Positions 24,194-37,500 of a stretch of DNA of 50,951 nucleotides are shown here, in pieces (the first letter of the stretch is position 1; each line of letters opens with the position of its first letter). Below the pieces are notes generated by a model that had not been told where the DNA came from, did not search any database, and saw only the letters and a list, made by a program, of their open reading frames with translations. Source of the DNA: Tetrahymena elliotti 4EA (Eukaryota; Ciliophora; Oligohymenophorea; Hymenostomatida; Tetrahymenidae); assembly GCA_000231825.2 (NCBI GenBank), contig AFXF02001880.1, forward strand, positions 1-50,951, written 5' to 3'. The position numbers were made by a program, and so were the translations under genes.

Positions 24194-24544
24194 TCAATTT
24201 TTCCAAATAGACTTGTGTACAAGTTGAATTCTTTTATTTCTGTTTTTAAGGTATTTACATTTTAAGAGTACCTTTACATTTTATAAATATTTTAAAACGA
24301 GCTAACCACCTAGGAAAATATTTTTTTCTTCATTTGAAAAAAATCTTATGAAATTTTTGTTATCTTTAACTTTCAAATAGTCATCAATAAGGTTATCAAT
24401 TTGTAGCATAATAAAATTTTAACTACCATTTTTTTATTTAAAGTCAGAATAATTTCCTGAAAATCAAGCTATTCATATGCTAACTTAATTAACCTAGCAT
24501 TTTTATTAAAATAAATTTAAAAAACTATTCCTGGATAATTACAT
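24194..24544 (-). CDS. Candidate small hypothetical protein (93 aa)
   Basis: A weak model: ATG at 24544 in an AAAAATG context, exon to 24526, a 69 bp intron 24457-24525 ending in TTTTCAG, exon 24456-24194 ending in TGA; 94 codons. The middle (NLIDDYLKVKDNKNFIRFF) has ordinary amino-acid mixture, but two other frames in the same region are also long and mixed. The minus-strand DNA up to about 24800 reads well in a different frame. Either a multi-exon gene or a decayed one lies in 24130-24800. I cannot join the pieces. Confidence 0.25.
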
Positions 24545-25595
24545 TTTTCAAAAGTTTATTTTGAACAAAACTATAGATCCATTATCTGAAATATAAATAT
24601 TACTATTTTTAATTTTATTCTTAAAAATTTAAGCTTTTCTTATTTTAGTTTTTAGTAGAAAATTATATTAGCTCTTTCTTTATATTTTTTTACAATTTTA
24701 ACTATTTTTTCAGCATCATCTCTATTTTAAATGGATTTATAATCTTTGTTTTAGATGAATATATCATTTTGCTATCTTTATTTTTTAGTTGCATTTTTAA
24801 AAATCGAAAGAAAAAAAATAAAAATAAATGAAGAAAATTTTTAATTTTTGAATTTTTCGTAGTTTTTAAAAAATAGAAACAAGAATTCTTTAGAAAAAGA
24901 TTTTAAAAAATTTTATTTCAACAAAATGATTTTTTTACTAGGTACTAAAAAACTTTCTATTATGTCTAAAACAATTCTTATTACTTTTCATTAAAATAAG
25001 AAAGAATAAAATTTTTTAATTAAAATTGTTTTTTCTCATTTTAAGAAAAATTGAATAGAATATTAATATTTGGTAAATAAATTAAAAAATTATTTGAATT
25101 TTAAGGAATATAAATATTAAAAATAAAATATTTCTAAGAAAATAATTATTGAAATTAAAATTCAATAAATAAAAATTATGAAATCATAAAGATAATAAAA
25201 ATTTTAACTTTTTAATAACATTTTTTTGATTTAAAAATTACTAATATTTTGTTTTTATAAGGAAAAAATAAATTATTTTCTTAAAGCTTAAATATATATT
25301 ATTATTTTCAAATCTAGAAACTAAAAAGAAAAACTTATAAAATAAAATGCATACTTAAGTTCTTTGGAGATTAATTTTTTTACAAAAATTTTGAATTAAG
25401 AAGTATACAATTCAAATCACAATTTAAAGATTTTAAAAATAAATTTATTTTACAAACAAAATTATTTTGAATTAAATAAATAATTTAAATCTTCCTTTAT
25501 TATGATAAAGATTTTTAATTGAATCAGTTGTAAAGTTAAAATCGCAATTCTAAACATTTAAATTAATACAATAATAAACTTATTTTTTGGTCTTA
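24545..25595. other. AT-rich spacer with coding-like patch
   Basis: From 24545 to about 24800 the minus strand has a coding-like frame (for example DDAEKIVKIVKKYKERANII) that I cannot connect to a start or a stop. From 24800 to 25595 the DNA is nearly pure A/T with homopolymers; nothing is seen. Confidence 0.4.
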
Positions 25596-27421
25596 TCATG
25601 CATAATTTTTATTAAGAAGAGAAGCATCTCCTTTAGAGAAGTACCAGTCTTTCTTTGAAATAGTTGATCTTTTATATCCTAAATCATCAGTAATTTCCTT
25701 GGCTACTTCTAAGAAAGGAGGAATTTCAATCTTTTGATTCTTATCTTTTAATATGACTTTTAAGAGGTTGAAACCTTCTTTTACATTTAAGTAAGTATCT
25801 AAAATAAAAACATTTCCTTAATATAAGAAGACATCTCTCTAAGTAATAAGATTATTTCTCTTTGTATCTGATTTGCTAAGCATAAAAGTATATTCTCTAT
25901 AGCTCAACAATTTCTTGAATTAAATTTCACTACTTTAAGTGTCTTTTGAGATTTTATCTACTTTACTAGCACTAAGAATATAGGCATAGTTTTGGTTTTA
26001 TCCTCTTCTTCTAAGTTTTCTAAAACTCTTTTTGTTTCCTTATTCTACTCCAGTTTCAAGGAACACATCTTCAATAAAGAATCTTTGGCACTTCAAATCC
26101 TTAGGTATGTTAGGACTAATATTATCATTTGGCTTGAGTAAGAACCTATTTTAATTAAATTAAAGATGGTTAATTAATTTAATAAATATAAAATATTATT
26201 AGTAAATTTTTCAGTGTAAATAAGTTTATCCAAATTTAATATCTCTCTAGATACTTCAGTTCAATATAAATAAATTTGCTTAGTAGGTTAAAAAATTATC
26301 TAAGATTAACTACTGAAGTATGTTCTGGAAATAAAATTAATAATTTTAGATCTTAATAAAATAATATAGCAATTGTATTCAATTTTTTTTGTATTGCTTT
26401 ACTATTAAATAAGTTGTATTAAAAATTTAAAAATATTTTTTATCTATTTATAGTCCTAATCTTTTTTAATTTTTGTTAAGTATTATTAAATTAATTCTAA
26501 TTACTTTCTAGTGAATTTTGTTGTAGAAGAATCAATACCAACACATTATTTTACAGCATTCAACATTTTTGTGAGCTTTTCTTCAAAACTCTTCACATTG
26601 TTGTCAACAATAACGTGATTAGGGTGACCTAACCAAGCATCTTGAGTTTTCTTGTCCATGATGGCAGCTTCTTCAGCTGTTTCAAAACGAGCAGAGTTTT
26701 GTTGGTTGTAGAAATTTTCAGCACCTAATGCTGCAGTAACAAGGTGAATTACTAAATCATATCTATCATCTCTCATGAGAACTTCATTAAGATTATTGAT
26801 GCTAAGTAATTCAGCCCATTCTTTAGGTTCAACATAAGCTTACCCATCCATTAAACCTCTGTCACATAATACAATTGCTTTCTTTTTACTTAACTTAGCA
26901 ATCTAAGTCATAGTATTTTCAAGACGAATCTAAAGCTTAAGAAGATTAGTTTAAAATTAAATGGCTTGAACCATATTATAATTCTACATATCAAGCATAC
27001 CTCCACCATTTGCTATACAAGTAGCAGCTTCAGGAACGACAAAAACTAAGTACCCTAATTCTTTCATTTTTTCTTATACATAAACAAGACCAGAAGTTTT
27101 ACCACCACATGGTCCTCCTGTAACACAAACTTTGAAAACTTCAGCCTCTTCTTGATCGGGTTATTTTCTTTCACTAATGATAGGAATATTTGCTGAGTTT
27201 TAAGCCAATTTGGCAATTTCGTTAAACTCATCCTCCTTGGATGGTTTTTCTGTCTTTTTAGTAAGCTTTTAAGCTAATTAGACAAGCTCTTCATAGTCCT
27301 TCTTACTATTTAAGTATTATTACACAAATTTATATCCAATATATCCTTAGGCTAATAAAAGAGGAATCAAAACACTATTTTAAATGCTTAATTTATCTAA
27401 AGATGATGAAATTTATCCCAT
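25596..27421 (-). CDS. TTD14-like P-loop NTPase with CYTH-like domain (488 aa)
   Basis: Two exons, 27421-26505 and 26145-25596, joined by a 359 bp phase-2 intron; 489 codons. The start MGQISS would suit N-myristoylation (inference) and is followed by a hydrophobic helix (about 17-32). The N-terminal domain is an AAA_28/NadR-like P-loop ATPase: Walker A GGPCGGKT at about residues 102-109, then CDRGLMDGQAY, a signature of this group. The splice falls inside TRKFLLKP, which links to a CYTH-like half: RRRGQNQNYAYILSASK, LSYREYTFML and FILDTYLNV. The same domain pair occurs in Drosophila TTD14, a GTP- and phosphoinositide-binding protein in TRP channel traffic. A lipid-linked trafficking or signalling role is inferred. 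The neighbouring dynein gene lies on the same strand upstream. Confidence 0.8.
26251..26321. repeat. Hairpin in long intron of the TTD14-like gene
   Basis: A perfect 10 bp inverted repeat, ATACTTCAGT at 26251-26260 and ACTGAAGTAT at 26312-26321, encloses a 51 nt loop that has its own shorter GTTAA...TTAAC stem (26287-26291 with 26306-26310). It lies inside a 359 bp intron, several times longer than its neighbours. It could be an intron-encoded small RNA or only a structured intron; no box C/D or clear H/ACA signature was found. Confidence 0.45.
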
Positions 27422-28537
27422 AAATCCCTTTCACTATAAAAACAGAGTAAACGAGTTGAAATACACTATATTTGCTTTTCCTTTTTAAGAAAGAGTAATA
27501 ATTATTAATTTTGGTCAATAAATAATTACTAAAATTATTTGAATAATTTATTTAATTTAAATAGATTATCAAAGATTAACATATCTCCAATTTATTTTAA
27601 TTCATTTAATCATACATTTTAAAGATAAATATACTTAACTTTAACTCAATTATTTAGGAAGAAGATACCTTCAAAAATCAAAGAAAATGCTGTTTTCTTT
27701 TTATCATAAGCTAGATTTTATTTCAATTACTTAACTTTAAAAGTAATAGTATAGTAAAATATATCTATGGTGGGGGGAAATAAAGAAAATATCACTTACT
27801 TAAGCACTGGAGGGGGGTTTTTCACTTTTTATAAAACCTAATAAAGAACTCATTTCCTACTTTGTTTGGAAAATATTTTTTTTTACTTATTTTAAAATAA
27901 TAAATCAGTAACATACTTAAAATATCTTTACCTACAACAATTTCTATACTTATGATAAAATAGTAAAGTAAAATAAAATTTAAAAGCTCAAATTTTGAAA
28001 TTAATCCAATTTTTTTAAAGTAAATTTAATTTTAAGTAATAAAATAATTAGCATTAGTTAATAAAAAAAAAGAAATATTCTATGAATAGTTCACATTTAT
28101 TGAAATGTTTTATTTTATTAAAAAATATATTTGACTTTTTTAGTTCAAAAATGAAAATCAAACTCTGATCAAAACAAATTTTAAAAACTTTGATAATAAT
28201 TTATTTCATGAATAATGTTGGTTTAACAATTCATTGAAATTTAAAATATCCAAGAAGTTTTTTTGTATTTTTAAAATAAAATAATTGTAACTTTAAAAAA
28301 TTGAATTAAATTAATATAAAAGATGATTTATATTATTACTATATAAAATTAAAATATAAAGATTTTAAAGTGAAATAAAGAAATAGTTAGTTATTTTATT
28401 GGGTAAACTTAAAAATTTTTCAATTTGCTTTTATTAATTGATTTTTATGTGTTAGGTTTAGCATTTTAAACCTATTTTATATTAGTTTTTCTGTATTGTA
28501 TATTTGAATTTAAAGTGTCAATATTGAAAAGCTTTGC
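27422..28537. other. AT-rich intergenic spacer
   Basis: 1.1 kb between two minus-strand genes, holding the promoter of the TTD14-like gene and the 3' flank of the dynein gene. Apart from the paired G-tracts listed separately it is nearly all A/T, and no gene is seen. Confidence 0.6.
27769..27817 (+). repeat. Paired G6 tracts
   Basis: Two near-identical G-rich words, GGTGGGGGG at 27769-27777 and GGAGGGGGG at 27809-27817, lie exactly 40 bp apart in DNA that is otherwise almost free of G runs. They sit about 350 bp upstream of the TTD14-like start codon. They could be a regulatory or G-quadruplex-prone element; function is unknown. Confidence 0.5.
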
Positions 28538-31500
28538 TCACTCAGTTGAACAAAGAAGAGCGACACCTCTAAGTTTCCAGTGAGAAGGATTATTTGAACC
28601 ATCGCAAGGTAAACCAACTCTGAAAATTAGATATTTATCAGTTCTCTTGGGATATTTATATACTGGGCATAGATATGTATTTGACATTCTGTCTTGTTCA
28701 TTTGTTTTCTTCTTATTAATAGCACTAACGTGAAGGATAGGAAGATCTGCAAAAATCTTTTTAGGATCACTGTCATCAAGGCCATTCTTACTCCATTTGC
28801 AACCTTCTAGATAGAGACCTTTAATATAAACACCTTCAGCAGGAGGTTATTCAATATCTTTTTCTTTTTCTCTTTCTTTTACCTAAGTAGAGTAGACTAC
28901 ATCATCGAGTGACCAAGCTTCACCACCTTTACCATCACCTTTCTTGTGGTTTCTTGTAACTTCTTACTTCATACCAGTGAGGAAACCTTGAGGATTGAAG
29001 AAACCAGTCAACCAGAACAATATAGGCCTTTGTCCACTACGCAACCAATCATTAAGTTATTTATTTCTATCAGATAAAGAAGTGCTCCAAGAACCAAGGT
29101 TAGGAAGAAGCCATGAAATTTCTGCACCAGAAGGATCATATAACCATGAATTAGGTACCTAATTTGAATAAAATTTATATCATTTAATATTTTATTTAAA
29201 AAACGAAATATAGTTCATTACTTTGGCATCATAGATAGCATTAATAGCTTCAAGAATATCAGGAGTCATAATAATTTGACCATCAATAGCAAGAATGGTA
29301 TCTTGAAGGGTCTTTCTAACCAAACCTATAACTCTCTACATACGTGTAACTTCTTGATACAAGAAGATGTTAAGAGGAACAGTCATACCTCTTTCAGTGC
29401 TGGTCTTAGGATTTGGTCCACCTAGTTTAGAAACAAGTTCTCTTACTTCAATATCATTGTAATCAGGAGGGAGACTCTTAAGCATATCTTTGGCTTTATC
29501 TTAGACAATTTCTTCTCTTGTCTTTCCTCCACCAACTGAAGAATCCTTAGGACGAGTTTCCATTACAGTGTTAATCATTTCCTTACTTTCTTTGAGACGG
29601 AAAGTCAAATCAGCATTAGAGTGAAGACCGAAAACCTATTTATTAATAAAAAAATTTTTTAATTTATTGTTTAAAATTTTAAAAATGAAACTAACAATAA
29701 TTAATAATAAAGAAGAATTAATTACTTCAGGATTATCAACTGTAGGAACCTTAGCAATATATTCTTAATATTTAAGTAATTCTGCAGATGGATTTTGAGG
29801 AATTCTGTACTTGAATTTCTAACCTGAACCATCAACCATAATATCATAGAAGAAGTAATCATTTCCAAAAATACCATCCTTCAGGTAAGTTTCACCATAA
29901 GTTATGAATAATTCACGATCAAGATCGTCCGTAATTCTACCACCATATTATACTTCACAAATCATGTAACGGACGACATTCATTGAGATAGATAAATTAT
30001 GTGAATTAGGTAAAGGCGAAGACATCAGGTTAGTAAGATACTTTTCAATGTATAAGAGAGATGCTTCAAGATCAGAGTAGTTGTATTCGTAAGGTACACA
30101 CCAACCAAGAGGACCGAATTTCTTTCTTTCAATGACAATAGAGTGAAGGAAACAAATAGTAAAAATAAGAGAACGCCAGTTAGAATGATCTACCTTATCG
30201 ATAAATTCTTAGGTAATAATTGTTGTGAATGTCTTGTAAAGACCAGCCTTGAGACCTTTAGGAGGTTCATTAGTAACTTTAAGAGTTTTTTGAAGAAGAC
30301 CAAGAGGGAACTTAGGATGTTATTCGCATGTAATCCAAAGACGGAAATCTTCATGAATTTAGTTTATAGGTGATACAAGAGTTTCAATTTCTTCCATAAA
30401 CTTGAGACCAAGATGACAATTCTAAAGAATTACCCAACCACCTTCAACGAAGCCTTTCTAGATAACTTGACGAGCAACTCTTTCTTGACCTTCACCCATA
30501 GATACTTTTTCACATGGGAATTTCTTCTTTTTCTTTGCAAGTTCATCAATAGATGAAGTGGGATCAGCACCAGCAGAAAGTAAGAAAAGAACAGGATCAA
30601 AACAAGAAGATTCTTACCAAATACCTTCAATAGGATATGAAATAGGATCAGTGAATTCCTTACCAAGTACATTAGAAATGAAATTTTATGTTGCAATAAG
30701 GGTACGATCATTTCTTAAAGAACGAACTAGACAGAGAGAAATGAAAGAACCAATTTCCTTTTCTTGGTTAATGCTTTCTGCAAAGTCTGGAATAGGGAAA
30801 TTTTCAGGATCATTTTTGTCTATCCAATTACGCCATTAGTTTTCAGAACGAGAAATGAGATCAGGGAGTTCTTTGAAGAATGGAAGTGTTTATCCTGAGA
30901 AAGTGTGCTTGGAGAGAGCCAAAATGTTAAGCCATTGATTATCTTCAAGGTATGATATTTGTTTTTAACGTTCAGATTTAATGTCAAGAGCATCACCAGA
31001 CTTTAAGAAGAGGGAGACATCAGCACTTGAAATTGTTCCTGCAGTATTAAGAATTTTGAAAGCCATCATAAGAATAAATGTAATTTTATCCTTTTCGAAA
31101 AGACCACGATTAACATATCTGTAGACATGGAATGTCAAGAATGAAATAATATTTTTAACTCTATTTGAAGGAAGTTGAGCTTTTTCAGAAAGGTCAATAG
31201 ATTCTATAAAAAGTTTTAAGAATTATTCAAGAGATGAATTATACATCCAATTAACAAGAGAGACTTCAATCATGGTGAAGTAAATGGCAGAACCTCTAAT
31301 AGCAACAGGACGATATTGTTCTCTCTTTTCATTAATTTCTTTAGTTTTTATTTCTGCATCAATAAGCTTTGCAGCAACTTCTTTAGCTTGAGTCTTGGTA
31401 TTATTAAGCACATCCATAAGTTCGGTATCATCAAGAAGATTACCTTGAGAGTTAATAAGACGCTCAAGCAAGTTCTTATCTAAACGTTGAAGATCTTTTT

Positions 31501-34500
31501 GATTCTAGTTAACATCAGCAAGCAATTAGTTAAGAGAATCTTCAAGTGCCTTTTATTCTTTAGAAATAACCTTACCAAGAAGTTATTATTCTAAACCTGA
31601 CTGAGTGACTGTAAAGTCAATAATAGTAGTTTTAGCTGAAAGTTCAGGTGAGAATGAAGGATTTGCAAGACGGCAAGTCATGAATAGCTTGAACTCCTTA
31701 GAGAGTTCCATTTCTGTACCAGCAACATTAACGAACTGAGTCTTACCTTTAACTATTATTTATCTTTCAAGTACAGGATCCATCATAGGATCAACTTCAT
31801 TTTCAATATTTTCTACAATAAGGGTTAAACCACTTTCCATACAGTATTTTAAGAACATATCTTTGAATTTAGGATGAGAGAGGGTAGTGATACAACGCTC
31901 AGGGATAATAGTGGAAGATAATTTATTACGGATCCAATTTTGTCCTTATCCTTAAGGATCAATGAAAAGAGGGTAACGAGAAGAGTTTGTAACCATGATA
32001 CCATTCTGAATAGATAAATCATCCTTAGGAAGACCTTGAAGATTCCATTCACCAATAGTTGCATCATCAATCAAGAAGGAAGTTAATTCAAGACCAGGAG
32101 TAACTGGAACACCACGCTTTTTCATATCAGCAACGAATTTTTGTTAAGCAAGTTTGCTACGATATTCAGCATTGAAAGGACCACAATAACTAATAAAGGC
32201 AGTTGAGAGAGAAACGTTACCAACTAATTTACGCTTTTAGTCTGATATATCTTAGGCACCTTTACCCCAACGATCCTTTTCACCAGAAAGAGAGGTAATC
32301 AAAGTACGGGCAGTGTTGATTTTCTTTTTGGTTTTTGCAGCCTTCATTTCTAATTCATTCTTTTCTTCCATTTACTTAGTATAAACATCCTTGAGATTTT
32401 TAATGTAAGCTTAGATCTAAGTAAGATCTTCACGAGCTTTTTCAAGCTCTTTAAGAGCAATTGCTTATCTACCTTCTGCAATAGCGACCTAAATACGTTT
32501 AGGCTTGACAATCTTAGATTTTTAGTGATATTCATAAATAGCAAAGGCCCACTTTAAGATACCAGCTGCAGCCTAGGAAGCTTTAGTAGCAAAAGTATCG
32601 TTGAACCAATCTTCTGATTAATTGAGATAAGGTTCAAGGAGTTCAATGGTTTCTTCATTTATTTGATCCTTTTCATATTCTTTTAATTTTTTCATAAAGT
32701 TCATATCACCAAGAGTTTAAATACCAGCTTCTTCATAAGATTCTCTTAAGAAAAGAACAGCTTTACCTTCTTTCTTATTGAAAACACGCTCTTCAATTTA
32801 AATAGGAATCAAACGAGCCTTAAAGAAGATAAGAACAGCATCCATAATATATTTAATAATTTCAAGAGGCTTTTTGTTGGCCTTCAATTCAACAATATCC
32901 TTAGACTAGATAGAGTCAACGGCTTCTTAAGCACGACGAAGAGCAGGAAGAGCAGCTTCAAGTTCACGTTCAGCTTCTTCTTTTTCTTTAGATATTTATT
33001 CAGCTTGGATTTCACATGCTTTGTTAGTTGCTGCAACTTCTTCTCCCTTTTGGTTAGCTTTTTTACTTTCTTTGTCAAGATTAGCAAGGAGCTAGTTTGT
33101 TTTCTCAGTAGCTTCGTTAAGTTAAATTTCTTCTTCTTTGAGTGAGATTTCCATCTAATTAATTGTAATGGTAGCTTCTTAAATTTTATTAAGACCAATC
33201 TTGAATGATTCTTCTTATTGATCAAGTTCATCATACTTTTCAATGTAAAGAGTTTTATATGAATTTAAGTAAGATAAGAAAGACTTAGGGGTGACATAGA
33301 CCTAACGTCTCATCTTTTAGTAATATTCGTCACAAATTTCATTAACCATTAAATGGACATTACCCATGTGCTTCATGAGCTCTAATTTAGTTTCTTCTTT
33401 TGTGTCTAATTTATCGAAATTCTTGATAAATGTTTCTGCAACACTAACAAGAGCCTCTTCAGGCCAAGGAAGGAACCAATCAATAGTACATTCGTTGAAA
33501 AGAGCAGGGAATTTACGAGCTCTTTCACGGAATTTCTGACCAACAGGAGAGAAACAAAGCATAATGTGGAAGTTATCACGAACACGGTCAACGAAATAAG
33601 TCCAAAGCTCTGATTGAGGAGGATCAATGTTACCTAAGTTCTTTTCTTTACAATAAGCTTAACTAATATCACCAAGCCATACTTCACGTTCATCTTTTGC
33701 AAGTAAGTTGGGGATTTCACCAGTTGATAAAACCATATTAATATATTCTAAGAATTCTTCTTTTTTTACTTCAGAATCAGTCATAAGGAAGGTTACTTGT
33801 TTACCCAAATGACCTGCATCATCAAAACCTTTCTTAATATCTTCTTTAAGATCCTTGTCAGAATAAGTTTTTGTAACAACAATTTGTTAGATTAAATTTT
33901 TGCCAATAAAACCAGCAAGACGAGTTAAGCTCTATTTACCAGAACCACCAACACCAACGAGTAAACCACTAGAACGAGGTTGACGAATAATACGAGAAAT
34001 ACGCAATAAATGCTTGAGTGCGTCATCGAAAAGCACAAGTGGCATTTTCTTTGAAGGGTTACGATCATTGTAGAAGTTAAGGAGGAAATTGCAACGCTTT
34101 CTTAAGTCAGTTAGAGAGTCAATAGCTTCGTAAATCTTAGGAGCTTCTTCTTCAATAATACCATCTTCATTAATAACATCAGGACGAAGGAAATCACAGA
34201 ATAAAAAGGTTTTTTCAGAGGAATATTTTTCAAGAATTTCATTTTCAATTTGAGAGAAAGATTCTAAAGAAACTTCTTAGATGTATCCCATAACTGTGTC
34301 TTTATCTTTGTTGTTAACAAGCTTATCAGCTAAGACACGTTCAGCTTCGTGACGCCATAAACCAACAAGGAAGAGTTCAGGCTTAACCTTCATTGATTTG
34401 GGAGCATCATTGATTGTATCTTTCTTACAAGTCAAAATACCTTTAAAGATACGAGACAATTCTCTCATGTTAAAAACGTAATGGAATTTAGCAGGGGTAG

Positions 34501-37500
34501 GAAGCATAGTGCTTTTAACCTTATTCCAGAGAGCAATAGTAGCATTAGTTAAAGATTCAATAACCTTGTAAGTAGAATCTGAGAAATATTTTTGTTTGAA
34601 CATATGCTTGATAATAGGTCCATAAATACCTTCAATAGATAAAGGTAAAATCATATTAAAGATGAAGAACTAACGTTTTAAACGATTGGGAATATCGTTA
34701 CGACCACCACCAGGATGATTCATAGCACCAATATATTGTAAATTTTTCATTTTACGTTAGTTACCTCTTTGAGTCTTATCTAGCATATAGAAACCACCAG
34801 TTTCAATAAGTTAACGAACAAGTTCTAATGTAATTTAATCACCCCACTTGTTAACAAAAGGCATACTCATATCATCAATGAAAATTGTCATCATCTTATT
34901 TCCAGGAGGAGCAAATTCTTTACCAACCTTGAAGTCACATTCTGCTTCAATTGTAGATTAGAACATAAATGGACTGGTAGCAGATGAGAAGTTAGTACGC
35001 TTGAAAAGCATCTTTTGAGGATCAAATTTATTGCAATAAAGAAGGACTGAAGAAGTTTTAGCGGTACCAGAACCACCAATTAAGAGAGCAGAGTTTGAGC
35101 AAGAATAACTCTTAGGTTAGGTTAAAATAAAATTTAACAACATTTCAGAACGGAAAGAATCAAGTGTGGGTAATAAAAGTTGAGAGAATTACAAAGATGG
35201 AGGAGGAACCCATTCTTCAGGAGTACATACTTTCCAGTCAAGGTAATCTTGAGAAACATAATAATCAAAAATGGTTTCATTTTCCTTTCCTTTTTGTGGA
35301 ATTGGAGCATTCTTAGCAAGAAGTAATTCATGGAAACGAACTCTATCTTAAGCTTCATAGATACCACCAATAGCCCAAGATAAAGAATAAACAACAAACT
35401 TTTCATATTCTGCATCAGAAAGGGTACGTTAAGATTGAACGAAATGTTGTAAACAACCAGTAAGCAAATTAAGAGTGTTGATAACTTAAATGACAGGTGA
35501 TTAATCCATCATAGGTTCTTTGCATTCCTTAGCTTACAATTCTATAAATCTCATATTGATAAAATATTTACGTAAGATAGTTCCAAGTTTATCAGATTCT
35601 TCAGCTCTGCCACTAGCCTTCCTATTACGAATCCAACCTTCAATAACAGCTTCATAACCTAAATCTGTTGGTGAAACATAAACTTGACCACAACGAGATA
35701 CAGTAGCAGGAGAAGCATTATTTAAGTTTTCTACTTCGAAAACGACTTTACAATTTTCAGTCATAGCTATTCTTTCACCATTAGCTAAAGTAAGAATTTT
35801 ATTATCATCAAGAACGGTATTTAAATTTTCAATCCAAATAGCATCTACAGGACCATCACAAGTGATCCAAGTAGTGTGTTTCAAAGCACGATTGTTTGAC
35901 TTAGCCCAGATTGTAGAGAAAACACCAGGAATCCAATCATCAGAAATTTCTGATTTAACACCATACATCTATTCTGCAGTAATGGCCTTAGGATTCATGA
36001 TAACAATTTTATGAGGGCTGCCTAATTTAGTCAAAACTTCAGTCAAAATTTTCATAATTGTTGATTTACCAGAACCAGTAGGACCGACAAGCATAAAACC
36101 GTGACGGACCAAACAAGTTTCGTAGAGTTAAATAATCTTTAATTAGAAGGAAGGAGTATTAATTAAGTAGGTCTCAGCATTAATTTCTTCAGGAATCTTC
36201 TTTTCAACATCAGGATAAAGCTTCTTAGGTACTTCCTTTAATTTAGGGAAAATATCAGCCAATAAACCATTGAAGAGAGGAATATCATCAGCAACTAATT
36301 TTGAAAGATTCATATCTCTTAAAGATCTCATAAGTAACATTTCTTCATCTGATTTAATTTCTTAACGCTTGGTATTACCAGCAGTTCTAAGTACTGAAAG
36401 GATATTACGTAAACCAAAATCGTAGTGACGTTACTTAGAAAGTTATTCTTCACAAAGTCTGTAAAGGACATTGAATTTCTTGGCTAACAAATCAATTTAT
36501 AAATAACCGACTGAGGCAAGTTTGACCTTAATAATAATTTCTCTATCGGGAACCATCATAGATACACCTCTGAAGAGAACTTTCAAGTTTTCAGGTAATT
36601 CTTAACGACCAGCATAACCGGGATTCATAGTAATGAAATATGAAACAGTTGGAATCAGTTCAATTTCAATTTCTTCTTCAGGGAACATGAATTTTTTCAT
36701 GTGTTACTTTCTAGCAGTTGTAATTGATTCAACTTGCATTGCTACGACAGACAAGACTTCTAAATCAATACGATTGAATTCATCAAAGCACCCCCAAAGA
36801 CCACTCTATACCAAACCTTTGAAAATTTTAGCCATATCACGATATCTATGCTAATCTGAACAATTAGTAACGACGACAAAGACACCCAAAGTTCTACCAA
36901 GATCCTTGACAGTTTCAGTCTTACCAGTACCTGCAGGGCCAGCAGGAGCACCGCCATAATACATAGACATAGCCTAAGCTAATGTAATGTAGCATCTATC
37001 AGTTAGAGGAGTAATGCATAAACGTTCTTTGGCACCCAAGAATTCATATGAGTAAGGAGAGTCCCAATCAGTAATAGAAATGATACATTCATCAATATCA
37101 GGTTTCCAAGCAATTCTTGTTTGCTTTTACCATTCAAAATCATTAACATCTTTGCATTTCAAATCCATAGAAATATCTTTTTGATGTACTTAAATTGTGA
37201 CTAAAGTTTCAACTTTAGTTCTTTCAACAGCACCATTAAGATCTTCAAGACACATACCTGATAAAATACTCATGTGTTCCTTGATTTCATTCCTCTTAAT
37301 ATCCATAGCATTACGTTCATTACGGGAAAGTCTTTCAAGACCTTCATTAACCTTTGAAGTCCATAGAATTTAAAGACCAAGAAGAGCAATTTAGGAAGCT
37401 TAAGAGCTAACGAATTCTTTCAATCCTTGCTAGAATACTTATTAGGCTGCGCTGCTAGCAATTTCCTTCAAAGTTTATTACATATTTTATTCAAGCTTCT

